From Muraenolepis orangiensis (lineage: Eukaryota; Chordata; Actinopteri; Gadiformes; Muraenolepididae): a stretch of 64,000 nucleotides of DNA. Each line of letters starts with the position of its first letter. The first letter of the stretch is position 1. This document shows positions 36,858 to 49,000 of the stretch, in pieces. Under the pieces are notes generated by a model. It saw only the letters and a program-made list of their open reading frames with translations. It made no database searches and was not told where the DNA came from. The stretch covers positions 36,619,565 through 36,683,564 of the forward strand of contig CM051001.1 of NCBI GenBank assembly GCA_027704905.1, read 5' to 3'. A program made the position numbers and the translations under genes.

Positions 36858-37421
36858 GTCATCTTAGTTTAATGTGATTTATTTCTCATAGAAGCCCGTT
36901 GGAGGACGAATCATTAAAATGCATTGGAGCCCAGCGTCTCTGGGGTTCAATGGCACTTCAGAATATGCTTTCTTTCAGTACAGAAAAGCTAATATTATTT
37001 TGGACAACATGCAACACGTCATATCCAGACGCCTGGCTTCACTGGGAGTCAATGGACAGTGAGGTTGGACTGGATGCTGGGCTGCTGTATGATGATTGCA
37101 GGAACTCTCAAAAGGGCGAGAAATCTTTCTTGACTCTGATAGGCATCGACGTCGGAGGAATTTAAGCTCACTCAGTGACGCATACAGTGTGTTGGCAATT
37201 TAAGTCATGAAACAAGCTGCTGCTCATTCTGTGTTATTCGCTAGCAAAATACTGTTTCTATTTGTACATCAGTAAATAAAATTGTAAATATAGAGTTCTT
37301 GAGTTTGTTACTGGCTGACTGGCTGACTGAGTTTGTCAGTTTAGTAAGAGTCGTTTCTTTGACGCTATAGGTTCAGGGCAACAGGGGGAAGTGTGACTTC
37401 TTACGGGTTTTTGGTTAAAGA

Positions 37422-37876
37422 TGTCACGCAGAGAGGGAGTGGGTTGGACCCCGAACGCAGACGACGACAAGTGGAGAGTGATACGAACGGCTTTATTTAC
37501 AAAGCACACAACACACAAAGTCACAAAAGGGTACACGGGGAGAACTACGTGAAAGTAGAGTAGGCAGGCGACCGGGGTGCGAACTATCTCTCCGATAGTC
37601 AGCAGCCGGGCGATCAGAACAGACGGAAGAACGTGCAGTATATGTAACGACCTCACCCTGGGGTAAAGGATAGACAAAGTATATATACCCCAGGTGAGGT
37701 GATTAGCAATTGGACAAGGGTGAATATTGAGTCCAGGTGTGTGTGTGTATGTGTGTGGCCAGCGCACGTGGCTAGGCCACGCCCCCTGCCAACCAACGTG
37801 ATTGTTGACAGGGGTGTGTGCGCCACCAGCGCACGTGGCTAGGCCACGCCCCCTGCCAACCACCGTAACCGTGACA
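37422..37876 (-). mobile_element. Solo LTR of the repeat-protein element family
   Basis: On the minus strand it runs from TGTCACGGTTACGG to CTCTGCGTGACA, with AAAGA at 37417-37421 and 37877-37881. It shares the GGGTATATATACTT promoter-like motif and AATAAAGCCGTTCGTATC with the LTRs at 40281 and 43517. It splits the hAT transposase remnant. Confidence 0.9.
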
Positions 37877-38284
37877 AAAGACATGGAGTTGGATATGGCA
37901 ATGTCTCTCAGCTATACAAGCAGAAGTATTTTTGCTGCAACATTTGGAGCTACATCAGCAGGTGTAGAGAGGAACTTCTCCTGCTTCAAACGAGCAAAGT
38001 CATACACTCGCAACTCAATGGGCCAAAACCGTTTGAGCAGCCTTGCTCTGCTGGCCAATGAGAGGAAACTGGTCAAGTCTCTGGAACATAATGCCAGTTG
38101 GTATGACAGGGTAATAGACCATTTCCTCCATTACCCTGTCATACAAACTGGGATTGTTTTCCAGAGACTTGAAAAAAAAAGTAGGGCAGAATTCACATAT
38201 AAACAACAACAAATGTAAGACACATTTTATGACGTAGGCCTAAACTGAGCTTTCCCCATTTCAAACACCACAAGCTGCCACTGG

Positions 38285-38458
<174 letters not shown>

Positions 38459-38460
38459 CC

Positions 38461-38770
38461 AGTGGTGAACCATGTCTATCACAATGCCCCCCCCCGGATT
38501 CGAAAAAAATGTTATCTAATTTAGGCAGATCAGATTTTCGCAGCCAAATTCCAAGTTGACCATAGTTGGTAAAGCAGTGTCCATGTAGTGAAGGAACAGC
38601 CCAACACAGACCACCACACACAGGCTATCGATTAAAGGGACGGTCTACAACGCTTAATGTGAAAAGGCTTGACGTAACTTAAAGTTCCAAAACAGCGATC
38701 AATTATCACCAAATGTCGCTGCCATATGTCCTGTCATTAGCACTTTCACCTCACGCTTAATGTTGTTCGC
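38461..38770 (+). mobile_element. hAT terminal and non-coding segment
   Basis: It starts CAGTGGTGAACCATG and is the plus-strand counterpart of the minus segment at 7430-7884 (shared TTCCAAGTTGACCATAG, ACGGTCTA and TTCCAAAACAGCGATCAA). Confidence 0.6.
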
Positions 38771-38837
38771 GATCACTAAATACAATAATAAATACAATAA
38801 TAAATACAATAATTGACATGAAGGTGATGATGATAGT

Positions 38838-39098
38838 CAGGGGCGTTTCTAGGGTTTCTGGGGGCCCCTAGGCAAAATGGGCTTATTTTGGGTGGGGGGG
38901 GGGGGCCCCTTCGAAATTAAAGAGTGTTTATTACAGAGCCTCGAAATTACAGAGTGGCAACATCGGGGGGGGGGAGATCGTGATCGAGAAGTCCAACGGG
39001 GGGGGGGGGGGGGATATAATCTGGGAAGGGCCCCCTTCCAAGGGGAAGGGGGGCCCCAGGCAATTGCCTACTTTGCCTACACTGTTGCGACGCCCCTG
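38838..39098. mobile_element. hAT MITE, target duplication ATGATAGT
   Basis: This 261-bp element starts CAGGGGCGTTTCTAG and ends GCGACGCCCCTG, with ATGATAGT at 38830-38837 and 39099-39106. Poly-G runs are inside. The empty site (GATGATGATAGTGCAC) is seen near 22510 and 59685. Confidence 0.92.
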
Positions 39099-39328
39099 AT
39101 GATAGTGCACAAAGTCCAATGTAGGTTCAGCCAAAACGTCCTCATGAATGTCCCCACAGAATAAACATCAGAAACATCAGGGGTTCAATGAAAGTGGCCT
39201 TTTAGACGCTGGAAGACGGAAGTCTTCCTGGCAGCTCAGAAGGTCCAACGGGGCCGCTGGCACTCTGGCTCGATCGCCGTCTCCACATCACCAGACGTGT
39301 GTGTTTCCAGCTGTTAGGGTCTGGTCCT

Positions 39329-39513
39329 TCAGGGCTGAGAGTACAAACAGTCCACGTTAGTTTCAACTGTCTGCTGCCTGAAGCCCGGAGCCGTGGCGGC
39401 CTTCACATGTCCGTACTCCACTTCCGTCTGCCTCTGAACTCGCTGCCTTCCCTGAGCCTGTAGCACAGAGACGTCTACGTAAGTCACATCCTCCACTTCT
39501 GCTTCTGTGGTGT
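39329..39513 (-). CDS. Tail exon of copy B with two ITIM-like motifs
   Basis: The acceptor CTCTCCCCTCCAG precedes it. The 61 residues run from DTTEAEVEDVTYVDV through QTEVEYGHVKAATA to CLYSQP and a stop. The two motifs fit V-x-Y-x-x-V and are 22 residues apart. About 175 bp containing the acceptor and both tyrosines are absent at the matching places in copies A (near 22776) and C (near 59946). Confidence 0.75.
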
Positions 39514-39980
39514 CTGGAGGGGAGAGAGGACAGGTGCCGAATGAGTGGAGCAAAAAGGAGGAACCGACAGAGCAGAACGCCAAACAGCAGTTTTAACCCA
39601 AGAGAAGAGGAAGAAGTGTTGCTATATCTATCACCTCCCAAAATCGTTTTTTTTTCCATTCCATTCCATTACAGTGTAACAGTGACATTAGACGCTCCAT
39701 AATGTAGTATGTAGCAAAGAGCCCGCCATTTTGTACCTTTCGAGGTTTTCTTCCTTTGCGCGCAGTAGACTCCCAATGCAACTGTTAGCAGCAGCGCTAT
39801 CGCTGCCAGAGAACCAGCTATTATATTGATGAGCTCTGGGAAAAAAGTATTGCAGACAGAAGACAAACATCTATATAGTTATATACATTTATACACATAT
39901 ATATTAATAGGAAAGCAGACTTACTTGGTAAGAGTAAGTTTAGCAACAATGGTTGCTAAAATCCCTTTATAACTGACTAC

Positions 39981-40073
<93 letters not shown>

Positions 40074-43000
40074 ACTGTGTGTGTGTGTGTGTGTGTGGTG
40101 TGTGTGTGTGTGTGTGTCTGCGTGCACGGGTGTGTATGGGCTAGTCTGCTTACCCACATCTTGGGCTGGTGTCTCAATGCATAAGGTGTTGTTGTCTCTA
40201 TGCACCCACTGTGATATAGAGGTCCCATTTGATATGCAATTTACATAAATTAAGCCTATGAGAGACAATGGTAGTGTTATTGTCACGGATACGGTGGTTG
40301 GCAGGGGGCGTGGCCTAGCCACGTGCGCTGGTGGCGCACACACTCCTGTCAACAATCACGTTGGTTGGCAGGGGGCGTGGTCTAGCCACGTGCGCTGGCC
40401 ACACACACACACACACACACCTGGACTCAATTTCCCCCCGTGTCATTTGTTGATCACCTCACCTGGGGTATATATACGTTGCCTTTCCTTTACCCCAGTG
40501 TGAGGTCGTTACTTACTCTACGTTCACGTAGTCCTCCCCATGCACCCTTGTGTTTTGTGTGTGCTTGTGTATTTGGAAATAAAGCCGTTCGTATCACTCT
40601 CCACTTGTCGGCGTCTGCGTTCGGGGTCCAACCCACTCCCTCTCTGCGTGACAGAACGACCTCACCACTATGGACCCCGGCGACCTCGACGAGTGGCGCC
40701 AAATATGCCAGGTGATGCGGGACGACCGGGATGCTTGCCTGGACCCCGGCCTTCTCGAGCGTGCGAAGCGCGGGCTCGATGCTCAGATGGTCGGGTTCAG
40801 AGCACAGATCCAGGCGCTGCGGGAGCAGGAGGAAGCGTGGGAGGCCCGGTTGGCCAACATGGGCCCCGCTGTCCGTGACCAGTGTCAGCTCGTTGTTGAG
40901 TCCCTGATCGCCAGTCACGGACAGGCGGGTCGGAAAATACAGACGACGTTGGACCAGTGCGGGAACATGGCAGCCTTCATTGCTTCCCTCATCGGAAGGA
41001 CCTCTGACGTCACGCTTCTCCCCCGTCTGATCGCTCCGCACCCGGCTGACGGCGCCGCTCCGCACCCGGCTGACGACGTCGCTCCGCACCCGGCTGACGA
41101 CGCCGCTCCGCACCCGGCTGACGACGCCGCTCCGCACCCGGCTGACGACGCCGCTCCGCACCCGGCTGACGGCGCCGCTCCGCACCCGGCTGACGACGTC
41201 GCTCCGCACCCGGCTGACGACGTCGCTCCGCACCCGGCTGACGACGTCGCTCCGCACCCGGCTGACGACGTCGCTCCGCACCCGGCTGACGACGCCGCTC
41301 CGCACCCGGCTGACTGCGGCGCTCCGCACCCGGCTGACGACGTCGCTCCGCACCCGGCTGACGACGCCGCTCCGCACCCGGCTGACGACGCCGCTCCGCA
41401 CCCGGCTGACGACGCGGCTCCGCACCCGGCTGACGACGTCGCTCCGCACCCGGCTGACGACGCCGCTCCGCACCCGGCTGACGACGCCGCTCCGCACCCG
41501 GCTGACGACGCCGCTCCGCACCCGGCTGACGACGTCGCTCCGCACCCGGCTGACGACGCCGCTCCGCACCCGGCTGACGGCGGCGCTCCGCACCCGGCTG
41601 ACGACGTCGCTCCGCACCCGGCTGTCGACGCCGCTCCGCACCCGGCTGACGACGTCGCTCCGCACCCGGCTGACGACGCTGCACGCCGCTCCGCACCCGG
41701 CTGACGACGTCGCTCCGCACCCGGCTGACGACGCCGCTCCGCACCCGGCTGACGACGTCGCTCCGCACCCGGCTGACGACGCCGCTCCGCACCCGACTGA
41801 GGACGTCGCTCCGCACCCGACTGAGGACGTCGCTCCGTATTTGCCTGAGGACGTCGCTCCGCATTTGCCTGAGGACGTCGCTCCGCACCCGCCTGAGGAC
41901 GTCGCTCCGCACCCGCCTGAGGACGTCGCTCCGCACCCGCCTGAGGACGTCGCTCCGCACCCGGCTGACGACGTCGATCCGCACCCGGCTGACGACATCG
42001 CTCCGCACCCGGCTGACTACGTCGCTCCGCACCCGGCTGACGACGTCGCTCCGCACCCGGCTGACGACGTCGCTCCGCACCTGCTTGAGGACGTCGCTCC
42101 GCACCCGCTTGAGGACGTCGCTCCGCATTCGCCGGAGGACGTCGCTCCGCACCCGGCTGACGACGTCGCTCCGCACCCGGCTGACGACATCGCTCCGCAC
42201 CCGGCTGACTACGTCGCTCCGCACCCGGCTGACGACGTCGCTCCGCACCCGGCTGACGACGTCGCTCCGCACCCGCTTGAGGACGTCGCTCCGCACCCGC
42301 CTGAGGACGTCGCTCCGCACCCGGCTGACGACGTCGCTCCGCACCCGGCTGACGACATCGCTCCGCACCCGGCTGACTACGTCGCTCCGCACCCGGCTGA
42401 CGACGTCGCTCCGCACCCGGCTGACGACGTCGCTCCGCACCCGCTTGAGGACGTCGCTCCGCACCCGTTTGAGGACGTCGCTCCGCATTCGCCGGAGGAC
42501 GTCGCTCCGCATCCGCCTGAGGACGTCGCTCCGCACCCAGCTGAGGACGTCGCTCCGCACCCGACTGAGGACGTCGCTCCGCATTTGCCTGAGGACGTCG
42601 CTCCGCACCCGCCTGAGGACGTCGCTCCGCACCCGCCTGAGGACGTCGCTCCGCACCCGCTTGAGGACGTCGCTCCGCATTCGCCGGAGGACGTCGCTCC
42701 GCACCCAGCTGACGACGTCGCTCCGCACCCGACTGAGGACGTCGCTCCGCACCCGTCTGAGGACGTCAAGCGGCCCCCGTCTGCTGACGCCGCGCCGTAC
42801 ACGCCCGACGACGTCACGCAGTCCCCGTCTGCTGACACCGCGCCATACCGGCCTGATGACGTCAAGCGGCCCCCGTCTGCTGACGCCGCACCGTACCCGC
42901 CCGACGACGTCACGCAGCCCCCGTCTGCTGACGCCGCGCCGTACCCGCCTGATGACGTCAAGCGGCCCCCGTCTGCTGACGCCGCGCCGTACCCGCCTGA

Positions 43001-46000
43001 CGACTTCACGCAGCCCCCGTCTGCTGACGCCGCGCCGGATCCGCCCGACGACGTCACGCAGCCCCCGTCTGCTGACGCCGCGCCGTACACGCCCGACGAC
43101 GTCACGCAGCCCCCGTCTGCTGACGCCGCGCCGTACCCGCCTGACGACGTCAAGCGGCCCCCGTCTGCTGACGCCGCGTCGTATCCGCCCGACGACGTCA
43201 CGCAGCCCCCGTCTGCTGACGCCGCGCTGAATCCGCCCGACGACGTCACGCAGCCCCCGTCTGCTGACGCCGCGCCGTACCCGCCCGACGACGTCACGCA
43301 GCCCCCGTCTGCTGACGCCGCGCCGTACCCGCCTGATGACGTCAAGCGGCCCCCGTCTGCTGACGCCGCGCCGTACCCGCCTGACGATGTCACGCAACCC
43401 CCGTCTGCTGACGCTGCGCCGGATCCGCCCGACGACGTCACGCAGCCCCCGTCTGCTGATGCCGCGCCGTATCCGCCCGACGACGTCACAGGAGGCGCCC
43501 GTTGAGGGGGGGGTACTGTCACGGTTACGGTGGTTGGCAGGGGGCGTGGCCTAGCCACGTGCGCTGGTGGCGCACACACTCCTGTCAACAATCACGTTGG
43601 TTGGCAGGGGGCGTGGTCTAGCCACGTGCGCTGGCCACACACACACACACACACACCTGGACTCAATTTCCCCCCGTGTCATTTGTTGATCACCTCACCT
43701 GGGGTATATATACGTTGCCTTTCCTTTACCCCAGTGTGAGGTCGTTACTTACTCTACGTTCACGTAGTCCTCCCCATGCACCCTTGTGTTTTGTGTGTGC
43801 TTGTGTATTTGGAAATAAAGCCGTTCGTATCACTCTCCACTTGTCGGCGTCTGCGTTCGGGGTCCAACCCACTCCCTCTCTGCGTGACAGTTATAAGTCA
43901 TGTGACGAATCAACTGCTAGTGAAGCCAAGTTCCTTTCATCCACCATTTATGTCCTTGTATTTTTCACTCACCGACACACACAGACACGGTTTTGCTTGC
44001 CGTGGAGATGCTGACGTCGTTGCTGACCGAGCATTTGATCACTCCTGACAGGCCCAGCTTCAGAGTCATGTGGCTAGTGGCACCGCTTCCAGAGAGGAGA
44101 TGCGTGTCCACCAGCGGGTTTCCATCTAGACTCCATCCGTAGCGGAGTGCGTCCCCCTCGGTGGAACAGGACACCCTCTGCTCTCCGCTGGCCAGACACT
44201 CCAAGGACAGGAGGGGAGAGGAGACCGGTGCTAAGGGCAACCAACTGATGAGTTGAGTCTTACAATGTGACAGTAGGATGGACTTAAAACCATTGGGTCT
44301 CATAATATATCATAACCTAGAACATGTGCAGTAGCGGTGTAAAGAGAAACTTCTCCCTCAGCACTAAAGTAAAGTTAAGTAATAAAGAACATTTCTAAAA
44401 GGCCACACAGACTTTAAATCAAATGTTGACAACATTAATTATATATCCGCACAGGGACAATTAAAGGAGTATATTAACAACATTCATATAGTAGGCCTAC
44501 AGAATTATCGAATTGCATGCAATATTACCAATAATATTGACACTGAGCTTGACAGCCAGCAGTGTTTCTGGAAGTGTATGTCAGATGTCAGTCAGTGTCT
44601 AATTAATCCATAATGAGGTAAACATGCCGTTTCCCTCGAATGTGTAATCCTATTGCGCAAGAATGATACCGAAATAGTAATATAGTTACTCACCTTGAAC
44701 GGACAAATAACAATTTCCCTTGGCTATTGGTTTTCCATTGTCATTATATATCTCAATAGAATATGCAGCGTCATCTGTCCTTTTGATGTCCGTCAAAGTA
44801 AATATTCCAGTGATCAGTTCAAAGTGTTGGCTGCTGTTTAGGTGGACTGCATTTTTCTTCAGTGTGACTTGATAGCCTTGTAAGAACGGAGTGACGAGCT
44901 GGACCTCCACAGCTCCTCCAAGAGGTCCGAAGCACTGGGGGACGTTCACGTCCCCATGGGGCCTGGTCGCGTTGCAGAGGACCTTCACACCTGGGCGTTG
45001 AGTAAAACCACACGGGACATATATCTCTCTCAGACTCACAGATCACTCTCTCACCAGCACTATAGGGACTCTCTTGTTACTATTACTATAACAAGGGATT
45101 GACATTTAGAATGAAATATCCGCAGGGGGGCATTGTTCTACAAAATGTTAAATGTTTAAAAACATACAATATTGTATTATTATTATACACGTTCCACAGA
45201 TGCTGGTGTCTCAATGCATACGGTGTTGTTGTCTCTATGCACCCACTGTGATATAGAGGTCCCATTTGATGTGCAATTTACATAAATGAAGCCTATGAGA
45301 GACAATGGTAGTGTTATAAGTCATGTGATGAATCAACTGCTAGTGAAGCCAAGTTCCTTTCATCCACCTTTTATGTCCTTGTATCTTTCACTCACCGACA
45401 CACACAGACACGGTTGTGCTTGCCGTGGAGATGCTGACGTCGTTGCTGACCGAGCATTTGATCACTCCCGACCAGCCCAGCTTCAGAGTCATGCGGCTAG
45501 TGGCACCGCTTCCAGAGAGGAGATGCGTGTCCACCAGCGGGTTTCCATCTAGACTCCATCCGTAGCGGAGTGCGTCCCCCTCGGCGGAACAGGACACCCT
45601 CTGCTCTCCGCTGGCCAGACACTCCAAGGACAGGAGGGGAGAGGAGACCGGTGCTAAGGGCAACCAACTGATGAGTTGAGTCTTACAATGTGACAGTAGG
45701 ATGGACATAAAACCATTGGGTCTCATAATATATCACAACCTAGAACGTGTGCAGTAGGAGTGTAAAAAGAAACTTCTCCCTCAGCACTAAAGTAAAGTTA
45801 AGTAATAAAGAACATTTCTAAAAGGCCACACAGACTTTAAATCAAATGTTGACAACATTAATTATATATCCGCACAGGGACAATTAAAGGAGTATATTAA
45901 CAACATTCATATAGTAGGCCTACAGAATTATCGAATTGCATGCAATATTACCAATAATATTGACACTGAGCTTGACAGCCAGCAGTGTTTCTGGAAGTGT

Positions 46001-49000
46001 ATGTCAGATGTCAGTCAGTGTCTAATTAATCCATAATGAGGTAAACATGCCGTTTCCCTCGAATGTGTAATCCTATTGCGCAAGAATGATACCGAAATAG
46101 TAATATAGTTACTCACCTTGAACGGACAAATAACAATTTCCCTTGGCTATTGGTTTTCCATTGTCATGATATATCTCAATAGAATATGCAGCGTCATCTG
46201 TCCTTTTGATGTCCGTCAAAGTAAATATTCCAGTGATCAGTTCAAAGTGTTGGCTGCTGTTTAGGTGGACTGCATTTTTCTTCAGTGTGACTTGATAGCC
46301 TTGTAAGAACGGAGTGACGAGCTGGACCTCCACAGCTCCTCCAAGAGGTCCGAAGCACTGGGGGACGTTCACGTCCCCATGGGGCCTGGTCGCGTTGCAG
46401 AGGACCTTCACACCTGGGCGTTGAGTAAAACCACACGGGACATATATCTCTCTCAGACTCACAGATCACTCTCTCACCAGCACTATAGGGACTCTCTTGT
46501 TACTATTACTATAACAAGGGATTGACATTTAGAATGAAATATCCGCAGGGGGGCATTGTTCTACAAAATGTTAAATGTTTAAAAACATACAATATTGTAT
46601 TATTATTATACACGTTCCACAGATGCTGGTGTCTCAATGCATACGGTGTTGTTGTCTCTATGCACCCACTGTGATATAGAGGTCCCATTTGATGTGCAAT
46701 TTACATAAATGAAGCCTATGAGAGACAATGGTAGTGTTATAAGTCATGTGATGAATCAACTGCTAGTGAAGCCAAGTTCCTTTCATCCACCTTTTATGTC
46801 CTTGTATCTTTCACTCACCGACACACACAGACACGGTTGTGCTTGCCGTGGAGATGCTGACGTCGTTGCTGACCGAGCATTTGATCACTCCTGACAGGCC
46901 CAGCTTCAGAGTCATGTGGCTAGTGGCACCGCTTCCAGAGAGGAGATGCGTGTCCACCAGCGGGTTTCCATCTAGACTCCATCCGTAGCGGAGTGCGTCC
47001 CCCTCGGCGGAACAGGACACCCTCTGCTCTCCGCTGGCCAGACACTCCAAGGACAGGAGGGGAGAGGAGACCGGTGCTAAGGGCAACCAACTGATGAGTT
47101 GAGTCTTACAATGTGACAGTAGGATGGACATAAAACCATTGGGTCTCATAATATATCACAACCTAGAACGTGTGCAGTAGGAGTGTAAAAAGAAACATCT
47201 CCCTCAGCACTAAAGTAAAGTTAAGTAATAAAGAACATTTTTAAAAGGCCACACAGACATCTCTTTATATCAAATGTTGCCAACATTAATTATATATCAG
47301 CACAGGGAGGAGTTTATAAACAACATTCATATAGTAGGCCTACAGAATTGCATGTGATATTACCAATAATATTGACACTGAGCTTGACAGCCAGCAGTGT
47401 TTCTGGAAGTTTATGTCAGATGTCAGTCAGTGTCTAATTAATCCATAATGTGGTAAACATGCCGTTTCCCTCAATGTGTAATCCTGTTGCGCAAGAATGA
47501 TACCGAAATAGTAATATAGTTACTCACCTTGAACGGACAAAGAACAAATTCCCATGGCTATTGAAGTTCCATTCTCATTATATATCTCAATGGAATATTC
47601 AGCGTCATCTGACCTTTTGATGTCCTTCACAGTAAATATTCCAGTGCTCAGTTCAAAGTGTTGGCTGCTGTGTTGGTAGACTCCATTTTTCTTCAGTATA
47701 GTTTGATAGTCTTGTAAGAACGGAGTGACGAGCTGGACCTCCACAGCTCCTCCAAGAGGTCCGAAGCACTGGGTGACGTTCACGTCCCCATGGGGCCTGG
47801 TCGCGTTGCAGAAGACCTTCACACCTGGGCGTTGAGTAAAACCACACGGGACATATATCTCTCTCAGACTCACAGATCACTCTCTCACCAGCACTATAGG
47901 GACTCTCTTGTTACTATTACTATAACAAGGGATTGACATTTAGAATGAAATATCCGCAGGGGGGCCTTGTTCTACAACATGTTAAATGTTAAAAAATATT
48001 GTATAATTGTTCGATTTGAATGACGTAATTTCCCTTCTTCATTAAACAAATAAAATACACTCTTGATAATGTCCGTAATGCTGTTATGTTCTGCTGTAAC
48101 ACACGTGTGATCTCACAGTGTGGAGAAGGCTGATTTATTGAAGTACTGATTTAGGATATCTAAACAGAATGTACTGAATTAAAATTGACCCCAAATATAT
48201 AAACTAGTGCTGTCAATAGAGCAACAATATTGAATCGGATTAATCACAAACTTTTTTAAAGTTTAAAATAAACATTTTCTTGTAGTTTTGTTTTTTGTGG
48301 GTGGCTAAACAAATGCAGGTATGGAAGAATGAAATGCTAAAAGCAGTTAGAGATCAAGATTTGTATTATTTTATTTGTTACTTTTCACTTTAGTTTTTCT
48401 AAGCCAAAAGGTCTCAGGGAGAGCTTAGTATTGCCCTTAGCTTAGTGGCTCCTCCTCCTGCCCATGAGAGGCTTGCTGTCGGACTTTCAGCTCCCTTGTG
48501 TTTGCAGGACTGTGTTTGAAATGTCCAACTATTTTACGGCAATTTGCTAAAGCCCCATCACATCCACAGTCGCGGAGGGAGAGAGCAACGGCCCTCTGTA
48601 TGATGTGTGCTTTACAGGGCATATGCTCAGAAGAACGTTTATTTGCTACCGCCATTATATTGCGAGCGCGATGTTTTAAAGTGAAATGTTCCGCCCAGCG
48701 CTCTGCGGTGCGTCTCCTCATCATTCTGTTAGTTTAACGCCTGCCTCTCAACTCATTCACAGGTGCACATGCGCGCTGGAAATACTGAGGCAGGAGCGTC
48801 TAATCCGGATACTATGATTAGTCTGAGTTTAAAAAAATAGTGCGCGTTAAAATCTCACATGCGTTAACGCGTTAATTTTGACAGCCCTAATATAAACATA
48901 TAATATATAATATAAACATACCAACAAAAATACTTTACTTTTAACCCTACACATGTTGAAAAACAACTACTTGTTTTTTGTTCCTTTTGTTTAACTCATA

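Larger units (their letters stand above)
36126..38283 (+). mobile_element. hAT element remnant carrying two solo LTRs
   Basis: It starts CAGTGGCGACTG and ends AGCTGCCACTG. An 8-bp duplication is not clear. Near the end (about 37882-38216) it encodes the transposase C-terminus: AATFGATSAGVERNFSCFKR, SYTRNSMGQNRLSSLALL and ERKLVKSLEHN. A second, shorter copy of this whole segment lies at 56191-57036. Solo LTRs interrupt it at 36277-36857 and 37422-37876. Confidence 0.75.
40281..43889 (+). mobile_element. Complete non-autonomous LTR retroelement with repeat-protein gene
   Basis: The LTRs at 40281-40653 and 43517-43889 are both 373 bp, and I read one difference between them. Target duplication GTTAT lies at 40276-40280 and 43890-43894, with empty sites (GTGTTATAAGTCATG) near 45313 and 46736. 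A G-rich polypurine tract, GAGGGGGGGGTAC, directly precedes the 3' LTR. The 2.86-kb interior encodes only a repetitive protein. No protease, reverse transcriptase, RNase H or integrase motifs are present in any frame, so mobilisation would need proteins from another element. It sits in an intron of receptor copy B, in the opposite orientation. Confidence 0.93.

Noticed and set aside
41010..43397. 795-codon minus-strand open frame
   Set aside because: It is the antisense of the 24/48-bp repeat gene. The sense frame begins at an ATG just after the LTR and ends before the polypurine tract, while the antisense frame has no such anchors.
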